DNA of 64,000 nt from JAWWOL01 sp963797535 (GTDB lineage: Bacteria > Actinomycetota > Actinomycetes > JAWWOL01): the NCBI GenBank assembly GCA_963797535.1, contig CAWCPQ010000001.1, positions 496,001 through 560,000 on the forward strand. Direction: 5' to 3'. A program made the translations under genes and the position numbers. Each line of letters begins with the position of its first letter. The stretch's first letter is position 1. Positions 8,040 to 16,457 of this stretch are shown here, piece after piece. The notes below the pieces were generated by a model. It worked only from the letters and a program-made list of their open reading frames with translations, was not told the origin of the DNA and did not search any database.

Positions 8040-9050
8040 GGCGAGCGCGGCCAGGGCGCTTCCGGCTCGTTCGGCGATCATCCGCTCGACCTCTGCCAGG
8101 GCCCCGGTCTCGGCGATGATCTCGCGCAGCGTCTCGACCTCGCCGGTGTCCAGGCCCGGGTCGCCGAGGTGGCGGCGGATGACCGCCGCCTGCCGCTGAT
8201 CAGCCCTGGTCAGGGCCGCCGCGACGAGCACCGTGCGCTTTCCTTCGCGCAGGTCGTCACCGGCCGGCTTGCCGGTCTCGCCGGGGTCGCCGAAGACGCC
8301 CAGCACGTCGTCGCGCAGCTGGAAGGCCTCGCCGAGCGGCAGCCCGTACGAGCTCAGTGCGCCGGCGACCTCGGGAGAGCCGTCCGCAAGGGCGGCACCG
8401 ATCAGCAGCGGCCCCTCGATCGTGTACTTCGCCGCCTTGTAGCGGGCAACGCGCAAGGCTCGCTCGACGGACACGCCGCCCATCGCCTGCTCGATGACGT
8501 CGAGATACTGCCCGGTCATGAGCTCGACTCGCATCCGGTCGTGCACGGGCTGGGCGCGCAGCAGGGCCTCGTGCTGCAGGCCGCTGCTGTTGAACATCTG
8601 CTCCGACCAGACCAGGCACAGGTCGCCCAGCAGGATGGCCGCTGCGACGCCGAACGACTCCGGGTTGCCGTGCCACCCGGCGACGCGGTGCAGTGACGCG
8701 AACTTGCGGTGTACGGCAGGGGCGCCCCGGCGACGGTCGCTGCCGTCCATCACGTCGTCATGGACGAGCGCGCACGCCTGGAGCAGCTCGAGCGCGGCCG
8801 CCGCGGTCATGATCTCGTCGCAGTCCTCGCCGCCGGCTGCCCGCCAGCCCCAGTAGCAGAACGCCGGTCGCAGCCGCTTTCCGCCGTCGACGAACTCGGC
8901 GATGGCCTGCGCGATCGGTGCGATGTCCTCGCTGATGCCGTCCAGCGTCGGCTGCTGCGACGCCAGGAACGCGTCCAGCGCCTTCGCCACCCTGGCCCGC
9001 AGGTCGACGCGGTCGAGCGGGTGCTCGGTTGAGGCGGGCAGCGAGGTCAC
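7965..9050 (-). CDS. idsA: Polyprenyl (geranylgeranyl-type) diphosphate synthase
   Basis: This 361-residue all-helical trans-prenyltransferase has both aspartate-rich motifs: ALVHDDVMDGSD and QLRDDVLGVFGD. The chain-elongation reaction makes GGPP or longer diphosphates from IPP, here most likely GGPP for phytoene synthase. GTG 9050 follows a GGAG six bases away; another in-frame start lies further upstream. It is divergent from metF by about 100 bp. This idsA-metF pairing with an Rv2175c-like gene nearby resembles M. tuberculosis idsA2 (Rv2173) beside Rv2172c. Confidence 0.9.
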   Translation of the reverse strand: MTSLPASTEHPLDRVDLRARVAKALDAFLASQQPTLDGISEDIAPIAQAIAEFVDGGKRLRPAFCYWGWRAAGGEDCDEIMTAAAALELLQACALVHDDVMDGSDRRRGAPAVHRKFASLHRVAGWHGNPESFGVAAAILLGDLCLVWSEQMFNSSGLQHEALLRAQPVHDRMRVELMTGQYLDVIEQAMGGVSVERALRVARYKAAKYTIEGPLLIGAALADGSPEVAGALSSYGLPLGEAFQLRDDVLGVFGDPGETGKPAGDDLREGKRTVLVAAALTRADQRQAAVIRRHLGDPGLDTGEVETLREIIAETGALAEVERMIAERAGSALAALASPGLDRSAVRVLTELAEISTARST

Positions 9051-9147
9051 GGGCGCTCCGAGAGGCTTGCCGGGTGGGAACAGTCTCAGTATCCGCCGGT
9101 CCGCTGGGTCCGCCACTCGAACGGCCGTCCTCGCTAAGGTGATCGTC

Positions 9148-10062
9148 ATGCCAGGCTCCCGTACCCCCACCATTCGCGACCTTCTGGCCGCGGGTGACCG
9201 GTCGTTCTCGTTCGAGTTCTTCCCGCCCAAGACGGCAGACGGCGAGCGCCAGCTGTGGCAGGCGATCCGGGAGCTCGAGGCGTTGTCCCCGACGTTCGTG
9301 TCCGTGACCTACGGCGCCGGCGGGTCGTCCAGGGACACGACCGTGCGCATCATCGAGGGGATCGCCTCGGACACGACGTTGACGCCAGTCGGCCACCTCA
9401 CGGCTGTCAACCACTCCGTCGCCGAGCTGCGGCACATCATCGGCCAGTACGCCGCCGCCGGTGTCCGCAACCTGCTCGCGCTGCGGGGGGACCCGCCCGG
9501 CGACCCGCAGGCCGAGTGGGTGCGTCACCCCGACGGTTTCGGCTACGCCGAGGAGCTCGTACACCTGATCAAGGCCTCTGGTGACTTCTGCGTGGGAGTC
9601 GCCGCCTTCCCGGAGCGCCATCCGAGGTCGATCGACGACGAGAGCGACGTCAAGTACTTCATCGACAAGTGCCGGGCCGGCGCCGACTACGCGATCACGC
9701 AGATGTTCTTCTACGCCGAGGACTACCTGCGGCTGCGCGACCGGGTGGCGGCCAAGGGCTGCGACGTTCCGATCATCCCCGGCGTGATGCCGGTGACCAA
9801 CGCTCGGCAGATCGAGCGCTTCGCGGTGCTGTCGGGGCAGAAGTTCCCGCCGGAGCTGGCGACTCGGTTGCGCGCGGTCGAGGACGACCTGGATGCCGTA
9901 CGCGAGATTGGCGTCGAGGTCGCCACCGAGCTGAGCGAGAAGCTGCTCGCCGAGGGTGCCCCCGGCATTCACTTCATCACGCTGAACCGGTCGACCGCGA
10001 GCCGCGAGGTCTACGCCAACCTGCGCCGAAGTGGCTGGGTCACGGAACCGTCCGGGCGCTAG
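9148..10062 (+). CDS. metF: Methylenetetrahydrofolate reductase
   Basis: This 304-residue TIM-barrel flavoprotein reduces 5,10-methylene-THF to 5-methyl-THF for methionine synthesis. The motifs SFEFFPPKT, VTYGAGGSSRDTT, LALRGDPP, AITQMFFY and IIPGVMPVTN are all present, including the Glu in FEFFPP. Length and motifs are those of canonical MetF, unlike the shortened mycobacterial Rv2172c. ATG 9148 is chosen; an AAGG lies about 8 bases upstream and a GTG at 9139 is an alternative. Confidence 0.94.
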   Translation: MPGSRTPTIRDLLAAGDRSFSFEFFPPKTADGERQLWQAIRELEALSPTFVSVTYGAGGSSRDTTVRIIEGIASDTTLTPVGHLTAVNHSVAELRHIIGQYAAAGVRNLLALRGDPPGDPQAEWVRHPDGFGYAEELVHLIKASGDFCVGVAAFPERHPRSIDDESDVKYFIDKCRAGADYAITQMFFYAEDYLRLRDRVAAKGCDVPIIPGVMPVTNARQIERFAVLSGQKFPPELATRLRAVEDDLDAVREIGVEVATELSEKLLAEGAPGIHFITLNRSTASREVYANLRRSGWVTEPSGR

Positions 10063-10107
10063 CCGCGTCCAACCCCCGTCAGTTTCGACGACGCCGGGGA
10101 GCACACG

Positions 10108-10869
10108 ATGGCTGAGGTACGCGTACGACAGGTTCTGTCCGCTGGTGGAGCTGCCGCGGTTGCCGGGTTGCTGGTCGCCGCCTACCTCGTCGGATCGGGT
10201 GGGTCGAGTGGGACGGCTGCCAAGGCTGACACGACGGCCGTGACCCAGAACGTGGTGACGGTCGACGGCACCGGCAAGGCCGCTGGCACGCCCGACACGA
10301 TGGTGACGACGCTGGGCGTGGACGTCCGCGGCGCAAGTCCGTCCACCGCTCTCGACGGCGCCAACAAGGCGATGGCAAAGGTGCAGAAGGCTTTCCTCGC
10401 TCGCGGCGTAGCCGCCAAGGACCTGAAGACGACCGGGCTGTCGGTCAGTCCGGTCTACGTCTACGGCAAGGGCAAGGCGACGCTGCACGGGTACGAGGCC
10501 AACGAGCAGCTGCAGGCGACCCTGCGCAACCTGTCGACCGCGGGCAAGACCATCTCCGCCGTCGTCACGATCGGGGGCAAGTCGGTGACGATGCAAGGCA
10601 TCTCGCTCGACCTCGAGGGCAACGGCACGCTGGTGAAGGACGCCAGGGCTGACGCGTACGCCGACGCGAAGGCCAAGGCCGAGCAGTACGCGAAGCTCGC
10701 TGGCCGCACGCTCGGGCCGGTCGTGTCCGTCTCCGAGCACGTCGCCCAGCCTTCGAGCGACTCCTACCCGTTCGCGGCGGCCTCGGCTGCTGCCGGCGCA
10801 TCCGTGCCGATCCAAGCCGGTTCGCAGGCAGTCTCCGTCAACGTCACCGTTGTGTGGACGCTGAGTTAG
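10108..10869 (+). CDS. Exported SIMPL (DUF541) domain protein
   Basis: This 253-residue protein starts with a basic N terminus and one hydrophobic segment (AAAVAGLLVAAYLVG, about residues 13-28), so it is secreted or membrane-anchored. It then has a SIMPL/DUF541 domain, from VVTVDGTGKAAGTPD to the alternating segment ADAYADAKAKAEQYAKLAG, the usual helix near the domain end. The family lies in the cell envelope and has no defined enzymatic role. It is probably co-transcribed with the following phosphatidyltransferase (13-bp gap). Confidence 0.85.
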   Translation: MAEVRVRQVLSAGGAAAVAGLLVAAYLVGSGGSSGTAAKADTTAVTQNVVTVDGTGKAAGTPDTMVTTLGVDVRGASPSTALDGANKAMAKVQKAFLARGVAAKDLKTTGLSVSPVYVYGKGKATLHGYEANEQLQATLRNLSTAGKTISAVVTIGGKSVTMQGISLDLEGNGTLVKDARADAYADAKAKAEQYAKLAGRTLGPVVSVSEHVAQPSSDSYPFAAASAAAGASVPIQAGSQAVSVNVTVVWTLS

Positions 10870-10882
10870 CTACGGTGGTGCC

Positions 10883-11644
10883 ATGACCACGACCCCGGCT
10901 GGGACGCAGTGGCTCCCGTACGGGTTCGCGGTTCTGGCGGTCTGTGCCGTGGTGTTGCTCGTCGCCGGCTTCTTCGGCCGCTCGCGAGTGGCCTGGTTGC
11001 CGTCCGTGGGCGACTACTTTGCCTCCTGGGCAAGGTTTCATGACGACATCGTGCCGCGCGGGATGGTGGCGTGGTGGCTGCGCGGGGTCTATGTCGTGGC
11101 CCGTCCGCTGGCCTCGGCCGGGGTTAGTCCGTCCGTCCTGACCGGATTCGGTCTCGTGCTGGCGGGACTGGTCCCGTGTATCGCCGTGGTGGGACCGGGA
11201 TGGCCCGCCGTGGCCGGCTTGGTGGTGGTGCTCAGCGCGCTGCTGGACAACCTCGACGGTGCTGTGGCGGTGTTGACATCGCGTACATCCGGCTGGGGCT
11301 TCGTGCTGGACTCGCTGGTGGATCGGCTTGCCGACGGCTTGTACCTCGTCACGTTCTGGTTGCTGGGCGCCGCCGGCTGGCTCTGTGTCGCGGCGGGAGT
11401 GGCGCTGGGGCTGCTGGAGTACGTCCGGGCGAGGGCTGGCAACGCTGCGATGGGTTCGGTGTCCGTGGTGACCGTCGGGGAGCGACCCACCCGGGTCATC
11501 ATCGCGGCAACTTTCCTTGTCACGGTTGGCATTTTCAGTGCGCACGCCGCGTCCGTGTCGGCCGTCGCGGTCGTGCTCACGGGCGTGGTAGCGCTGGTGG
11601 GGCTGGGGCAGCTGCTCGCGTTCGTCCGCCGCACGCTGCCCTGA
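10883..11644 (+). CDS. CDP-alcohol phosphatidyltransferase-family membrane protein
   Basis: This 253-residue polytopic protein carries the CDP-alcohol phosphatidyltransferase signature around residues 114-139: DNLDGAVAV, eight residues, G, then LDSLVDRLAD. Spacing matches DG-x2-AR-x8-G-x3-D-x3-D, except that the usual Arg of AR is Val. All aspartates needed for Mg and CDP binding are kept. Such enzymes transfer a phosphatidyl or phospho group from a CDP donor to an alcohol; the acceptor is unknown. The last 45 codons are duplicated downstream as a gene fragment. Confidence 0.78.
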   Translation: MTTTPAGTQWLPYGFAVLAVCAVVLLVAGFFGRSRVAWLPSVGDYFASWARFHDDIVPRGMVAWWLRGVYVVARPLASAGVSPSVLTGFGLVLAGLVPCIAVVGPGWPAVAGLVVVLSALLDNLDGAVAVLTSRTSGWGFVLDSLVDRLADGLYLVTFWLLGAAGWLCVAAGVALGLLEYVRARAGNAAMGSVSVVTVGERPTRVIIAATFLVTVGIFSAHAASVSAVAVVLTGVVALVGLGQLLAFVRRTLP

Positions 11645-11660
11645 AGGGGCGTTCCGCGTT

Positions 11661-11709
11661 CGTGAATGTGGGGAAACTGTCGCCTGGCGATCGTTTGGCC
11701 ACATTCACG
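11661..11709. repeat. 49-bp quasi-palindrome (REP/MITE-like)
   Basis: Two 24-bp arms surround a single central T. They pair except at two dinucleotide positions; the outer 11 bp (CGTGAATGTGG with CCACATTCACG) are perfect. The element lies between the phosphatidyltransferase gene and a duplicated copy of its tail. No T-run follows, so it is not a standard terminator. I see no second copy in the window. Confidence 0.6.
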
Positions 11710-11739
11710 GAGCTGGGGGCCGGGCCTACTTGGTGTCGC

Positions 11740-11883
11740 CGCTCAGCGACTTTCCTTCTCACCGTTGGGGTTTTCCCCGCGCATGGTGACGGAGTCGCTG
11801 CTGTGGCGGTCGTTCTGACAGGTGCTGTGGCGTTGGTGGGTCTGGCCCAGTTCCTCGTCGCGGCTCGCCGAGATTCGGGGTAG
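11740..11883 (+). pseudogene. Duplicated 3' fragment of the CDP-alcohol phosphatidyltransferase gene
   Basis: In one frame this stretch encodes ATFLLTVGVFPAHG followed by AVAVVLTGAVALVGLAQFL and a stop. It aligns without gaps to the last 45 residues of the upstream enzyme (ATFLVTVGIFSAHA, then AVAVVLTGVVALVGLGQLL). No start or N-terminal part exists, so it is a remnant of a partial tandem duplication or of a second paralogue deleted down to its tail. The nucleotide sequence is diverged, so the event is not recent. Confidence 0.7.
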
Positions 11884-11892
11884 CCTCCGGGC

Positions 11893-12484
11893 ATGGTGGG
11901 ACCGTGGCGCAGCGTTGCCCGACGCGGCGGTTCCGGTGCTCGTGGCGGCAACCCTTCTGCTCCCACTGGCCGGCTGTGGCAGGTCCGGCGGGGCAGCTGC
12001 CCGGCCCGGTGGCACGTCGGCCGCCGTGTCTGCGATTGGCCTCGTGCAGTACCCCGTGCAGCAACGAAAGCCCGCGCCATCACTCAGCGGGACTTCCCTC
12101 ACCGGCAAGCAGGTCTCGTTGGCCGAGATGGGTGCCGGCAAGGTGGTGTTCGTCAACGTGTGGGCTTCCTGGTGTGCACCCTGTCGTCAGGAGTCGCCGA
12201 TGCTCGCGGCCTCGGCCAAGGCTCTCGGCAGTCGGGGCGTGGCGTTCCTCGGCCTCGACGAGGACTACAAGGCGTCAGCCGGTCGAGCGTTCGTGACCTC
12301 CACCGGCTCGACCTATCCGCAGCTCGCAGACAAAACCGGTGCATTGCTCCGAAAAGTGAGCGTGCTCCCGCAGAGCGGTATCCCCAGCACCGTCGTCATC
12401 GACCGTCAGTCCCGGATTGCCGCCGTCATCATCGGGGCTGCAACGCAGAATGAGATCAACCTGCTCGTGGACCAGCTTTCCTAG
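11893..12484 (+). CDS. TlpA/ResA-like thioredoxin-fold lipoprotein (one apparent frameshift)
   Basis: The mature part is a TlpA-type thioredoxin with active site WCAPC (WASWCAPCRQES) and a C-terminal SGIPSTVVIDRQSRI segment carrying the cis-Pro. The signal peptide is in a different frame. From ATG 11893 it reads MVGPWRSVARR, and dropping one G near 11925 continues into AVPVLVAATLLLPLAGC, a textbook lipobox. I therefore infer a single-base insertion error. The protein would be tethered outside the membrane and reduce disulfides or help heme and copper delivery. It precedes heme O synthase and cytochrome oxidase genes, which fits cytochrome maturation. Confidence 0.75.
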
Positions 12485-12576
12485 AAATCTGAAAACTCTG
12501 ACTTCACGTCGCGGTCCGTCGGGTCTACAGTGACGTCGCCCGGGAGATAGCCCTAGGTCCGGCCGTAGGGAGAAGC

Positions 12577-13513
12577 ATGGCTAGCGCTGTGCACGAGCCT
12601 ATTCAGCTGACCGCTCAAAGAAATCAGACGTGGGCGATTGTCGGCGACTATATCGCGCTGACCAAGCCCCGCATCATCGAGCTGCTGCTCGTGACGACCG
12701 TGCCGGCGATGATGCTCGCTGCGCGGTGGCTGCCGTCGTCGACCCTGGTGGTGCGCGACTCTGGTCGGCGGCGACGCTCGCTGCGGGTGCCGCAAATGCG
12801 CTCAATTGCTACGTCGACCGCGACATCGATGCCCTCATGCAGCGGACGTCACGGCGACCGCTGATCCGTGCGGTCATCCCACCGGGCAATGCGCTTCGCT
12901 TCGGTCTCGCGCTCGCGGTCGTCGCTGTGACCGAGCTCTGGCTCACCGCGAATGCGCTGTCGGCGCTGCCTGGCGTTGGCAGCGATCGCCTTCTACGTCC
13001 TCGTCTACACGATGCTGCTCAAGCGGCGAACGTCGCAGAACATCGTCTGGGGTGGCGCGGCCGGGTGCATGCCGGTTCTCATCGGCTGGTCGGCGGTGAC
13101 GGGCTCGCTGGGCTGGACGCCGGTGGTTCTGTTCGCGGTGGTCTTTCTCTGGACGCCGCCCCACTTCTGGGCGCTCGCGATGCAGTTCCGCGACGACTAC
13201 GCCAGCGGCCGGCGTGCCGATGCTCCCCGTGGTTGCGACCCCGGCTGTCGTGGTCTCGCGCATGATCGTCTACTCCTGGGCGATGGTCGCAGCATCGTTG
13301 GTGCTGTGGCCGCTCGCCCACACGACGGTGCTCTACCCAACGGCCGCGGTCGTCCTCGGTGCCCTGTTCTTGCGTGAGGTCTACGCCTTGCGCTTCCGAG
13401 TGCGGTGCGGCGTTGCTGCACGGCCGACCCGGGTCTTTCACGCGTCGATCCAGTACCTGACTCTGCTGTTCTCAGCCGTTGCGGTCGACGCGCTGCTGCG
13501 GCAGCTGTTCTGA
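12577..13513 (+). CDS. ctaB: Protoheme IX farnesyltransferase (heme O synthase), broken by frameshifts
   Basis: A UbiA-family enzyme that farnesylates heme B for cytochrome oxidase can be followed through three frames: an N-terminal DYIALTKPRIIELLLVTT, then NCYVDRDIDALMQRT with the Asp-rich prenyl-diphosphate site, then KRRTSQNIVWGGAAGC and WTPPHFWALAM, then a C-terminal segment ending at 13513. Frame changes lie near 12765, 12965 and 13205. All family motifs survive and the summed length (about 312 residues) is normal, so the breaks look like sequence errors. GGGAGAAG precedes ATG 12577. It converges with a small membrane-protein gene (42-bp overlap). Confidence 0.8.
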
Positions 13514-13831
13514 CCGGCGGGGCTTCTCTCGGGCCGGTGGCGTGCCGGGCGGGTCGACCGCGTCGAGGTCGGCGAGATAGTTCTGCCAGGCGACCAGCTC
13601 CGGGTCGTCGCCGGGCGGGGCGATTGAATCGTTGGTGGCAACGGGATCTCGGTGCAAGAGCTGCCACCACATAGCGGCCCAGGCCACGGCGTAGAGCGGC
13701 CACTCGAATGCGTAGACCCATGCGATCTCGTGTCCGCCAAGGGCGCGGGTGAGCTCGAACCAACCGGCCGCAAGGCACAACGGAAAGCCGAGCAGGAGTG
13801 GTGCGTCCTCGAGCGGGTAGTGATTGGTCAT
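13472..13831 (-). CDS. Small membrane protein of the cytochrome oxidase region
   Basis: This 119-residue protein has two or three hydrophobic segments (LLLGFPLCLAAGWFELT and WVYAFEWPLYAVAWAAMWW) and a charged C-terminal tail. Similar unnamed proteins sit beside cytochrome oxidase genes in other actinobacteria as far as I recall. I can assign no function. ATG 13831 overlaps the stop of the upstream CtaG-like gene (ATGA), so the two are coupled. The 3' end overlaps the convergent ctaB end. Confidence 0.6.
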   Translation of the reverse strand: MTNHYPLEDAPLLLGFPLCLAAGWFELTRALGGHEIAWVYAFEWPLYAVAWAAMWWQLLHRDPVATNDSIAPPGDDPELVAWQNYLADLDAVDPPGTPPAREKPRRSEQLPQQRVDRNG

Positions 13832-14701
13832 GAGACCCCCGGCACAGGGCGCCGCGGGGATGCGAGCGTCTCCAGGTCGATCCGATGGGATCGGCGCTCC
13901 TCGCTGTGGAGCCACTCGAGCACGGCGAAAGATACCCAGACGGAGTCGATGACCATGCTGCCGGACCACATCAGCGCCCGGCCAGCTGCTGGTCGCTGAG
14001 CGGGCCCGGGCCGAAGGGCCGCGAGACGGTGGGGTAGAAGGGATAAAGGAGGTAGTTGGAGGCGTAGAGGAAGAAGCCGGTCATGGTTTCGGGGATCATC
14101 ATCGGGAACAGCGACAGAGCACGCCACGCGGGCGCCACTCGCCGGGGGCCGGAGTTGCCGGGCAGGAGCGGGTAGTAGAACAAGCAAGGCGGCACCGAGG
14201 TAGAGGGGGTGTTCGACTAGCTCGATGGACGAGCGGGTGATTCAGTGAGTAATCGAAGAACGGCGAGAAATGCGTGCCGACCAGGACGCCGGCGAAGAGC
14301 AACCAGCCGAGGACGGGGTTGGTAGCAACGGTCAGGACTCGGCTGCGGAGCACCGGAACAGATGGTCGTGCCGGACCTGTCGGGAGCTGACCCGCAGCAT
14401 GAGCAGGATCGGGTTGCCGAGCAGGAGGAGCGGCGCCGCCAGCATGATGAGCACGAGGTGCTGGACCATGTGCGACCAGAAGAAGATGTCATCATAGCCC
14501 CAAGGGGTCCGAGGATGGCCACCCAGATGAGGGCGATGCCGGACAGGAAGGAGACCGTGTTGCACCGCGGCCAGGGACGATCCGGGTTGTTGCGGACTAG
14601 CCGGCGGACGGCGCAGACGTAGCTGGCGCTGGTAATGAGCAAGAAGTATGCCGGGACGGGGGCGAAGGTCCATTGTCGAGGAATGTAACGACCCTCAGCA
14701 C
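13828..14701 (-). CDS. CtaG-like cytochrome oxidase assembly membrane protein, frameshifted
   Basis: Pieces in several frames join into one caa3-CtaG-type protein. In order: QWTFAPVPAYFLLITSASY, SFLSGIALIWVAILGPLG, DIFFWSHMVQHLVLIMLAA, PVLGWLLFAGVLVGTHFSPF, MMIPETMTGFFLYASNYLL and a hydrophilic end at 13828. Paired His in SHMVQH and the methionine-rich MMIPETM helix are family features. At least four frame changes are needed. The start is uncertain; GTG 14701 is the nearest candidate. The family helps insert copper into subunit I or II of terminal oxidases, fitting the coxBAC genes downstream on the other strand. Confidence 0.7.
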
Positions 14702-14849
14702 AGCCGGTATGCTACTGCGACCGGGTGGGCCTTTAGTGAAGTCTTATATGACACTTTTGAGATCTTTGCCACGACTGCTTGACAGCCGCGGAGCGCAGTG
14801 CCACCCTGCGGAGCGGGCCAATCAAGACCCATAGCGGCTGGGGGTCGTC

Positions 14850-15541
14850 GTGGGCGTAGGCAAGGCCGTTATTGGTGCGGCGATCACTGTTGTTGGCGGC
14901 TGCGGCGGTCGTTGCGCTGACCGGCTTCATCTCTCGAGCGCTGGCGCCCAGGCGAGCCCGCTGAGCGCGACGGTCAAGGGGACGGCGCAGACGTCGCAGG
15001 GCGCCCTGCCGCACGCGTTTCTCAATCTCGCGACCTACCCCGACAGCATGGCAGGGGAGCACGGTCAAGACGGCGGCGCGCACCCGGACTGGGTGAGCTA
15101 CGGCCCGACGAGCGACGCTGAAGCGTCCCCGCGCACTCGCTGGTCACCGTCACGATCAACCAGTACGACGGCGGTGAGACGATCACGAACCCATACTTCG
15201 CCAAGGTGCACGGGACTGTCGGCGGCACGACGACCGTCAACGGCAAGACCGACGACGCACGCGGATCCCGAGCGGTCGGGCACACCTTCACGATGCACGC
15301 CGCGCCGACGAACCAGGACCCGCTGTTCGTGAGCGTGCCGCTGCCGGCGGTTGCCGACGACGCCCCGTGGTGCCGGCACGCTCTACCCGAACCGAACGTG
15401 GTGACGTTCTCCTTCATCACCGGCGGCAAGGGGGAGTACGTGTGGAACTGCGAGTTCCCCTGCGGCGACGGCTTCTACGCCAGGTTCGGCGGCCCGATGT
15501 CCACACGTGGCTACATGTCGGGAACGTTCACGGTCACATGA
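14850..15541 (+). CDS. Exported cupredoxin-like protein, frameshifted
   Basis: The N-terminal hydrophobic anchor is split over two frames (AVIGAAITVV, then AVVALTGFISRALAP). A cupredoxin-type domain follows: NLATYPDSMAGEHG, then HGTVGGTTTVNGK, then the C-terminal loop YVWNCEFPCGDGFYARFGGP with downstream MSTRGYMSG, where Cys and Met are candidate copper ligands. Frame changes are near 14900 and 15120-15260. The usual His of the C-terminal copper loop is not obvious. Its place just before coxB suggests a copper or electron-transfer role at the membrane surface; this is inference. Confidence 0.6.
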
Positions 15542-15583
15542 CGGAGTCCACGTGAACCAGCATGCCGGGAGACGCGTCTAGCG

Positions 15584-16371
15584 ATGACGATCACGACGTC
15601 GATGGACCACATCTCGGATCGCACGCGCGCGTTGTGGAACCGCCGCGACATCCGTCAGGTGCTCGCTCTGTGGTTCGTGCTGACGGTGCTGCGGCGTGAT
15701 CTTCTCGCTCAACGTGCCGGCTCGGCTGATGGGTGCCGCCGGCGTCACCCACCATGCGCGCCGTCGAAGAGCACCATGACGTTCTTCACCGTCGCCGCGG
15801 CCCGGTTGCCGCGGTGGTGTGGGCGATCGGCTTGTACAGCTTGTTTGCGTGGCGTCACGGGAGGGCAGCAGCCCGAGATGGATGGTCCGCGCCCTGCGTA
15901 CCGGCCGGCCGACGGCTATCTGTGGATGGTCCTGTCGAGCGTGCTGTGTGTTGTTCCTGCTGATCTGGGGCCTGGCCGAGATCGCAGTCCGTCGGAGCCT
16001 GCGGCGGCCACCGGGATCCGCTCGTGGTCGACGTCACCGGTCAGCAGTGGGTCTGGGACTTCACTTACCCGGAGCAGGGTGGGGTCCAAAGTCGACGAGC
16101 TCTACCTGCCGGTCAATCGACCGGTGGTTTTCCGGGTCACCAGCGAAGACGTCATCCATTCATTCTGGGTCGTGCAGATGGGCATCAAGGTCGACGCCAC
16201 TCCCGGCGAGACGACGACGACCGAGGTGACGCCGGACAAGCTAGGGATTTTCGACGTGCGGTGCGCGGAGCTGTGCGGCCTCCTGCACGCAGATATGGAG
16301 ACCGACGGCTCACGTCGTGAAGGCAGCGAGTTTCGCTTCCTGGGTGTCCGCAAATGGCGGGCATACGTGAT
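15584..16371 (+). CDS. coxB: Cytochrome c oxidase subunit II, frameshifted
   Basis: Two N-terminal membrane helices are readable across frames (VLALWFVLTV and WMVLSSVLCV). The CuA domain follows: VDVTGQQWVWDFTYPEQGG, DVIHSFWVVQMGIKVDATPG and DVRCAELCGLLHADM. The CuA ligands (His of HSF, both Cys of CAELC, His and Met of LLHADM) are intact. Summing frames gives about 262 residues, normal for the family, ending at the TGA 16369-16371. At least four single-base frame changes occur between 15690 and 16330. Electrons enter the oxidase through this subunit. Confidence 0.8.
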
Positions 16372-16457
16372 GAGGCCCACCGGCAGAAGGCGGTCTCGAT
16401 GAGTGAGGCCATGGTCAGGCACGGCGGCGCCACCGGCGTCGCGGTGGCGGCGGTCTG

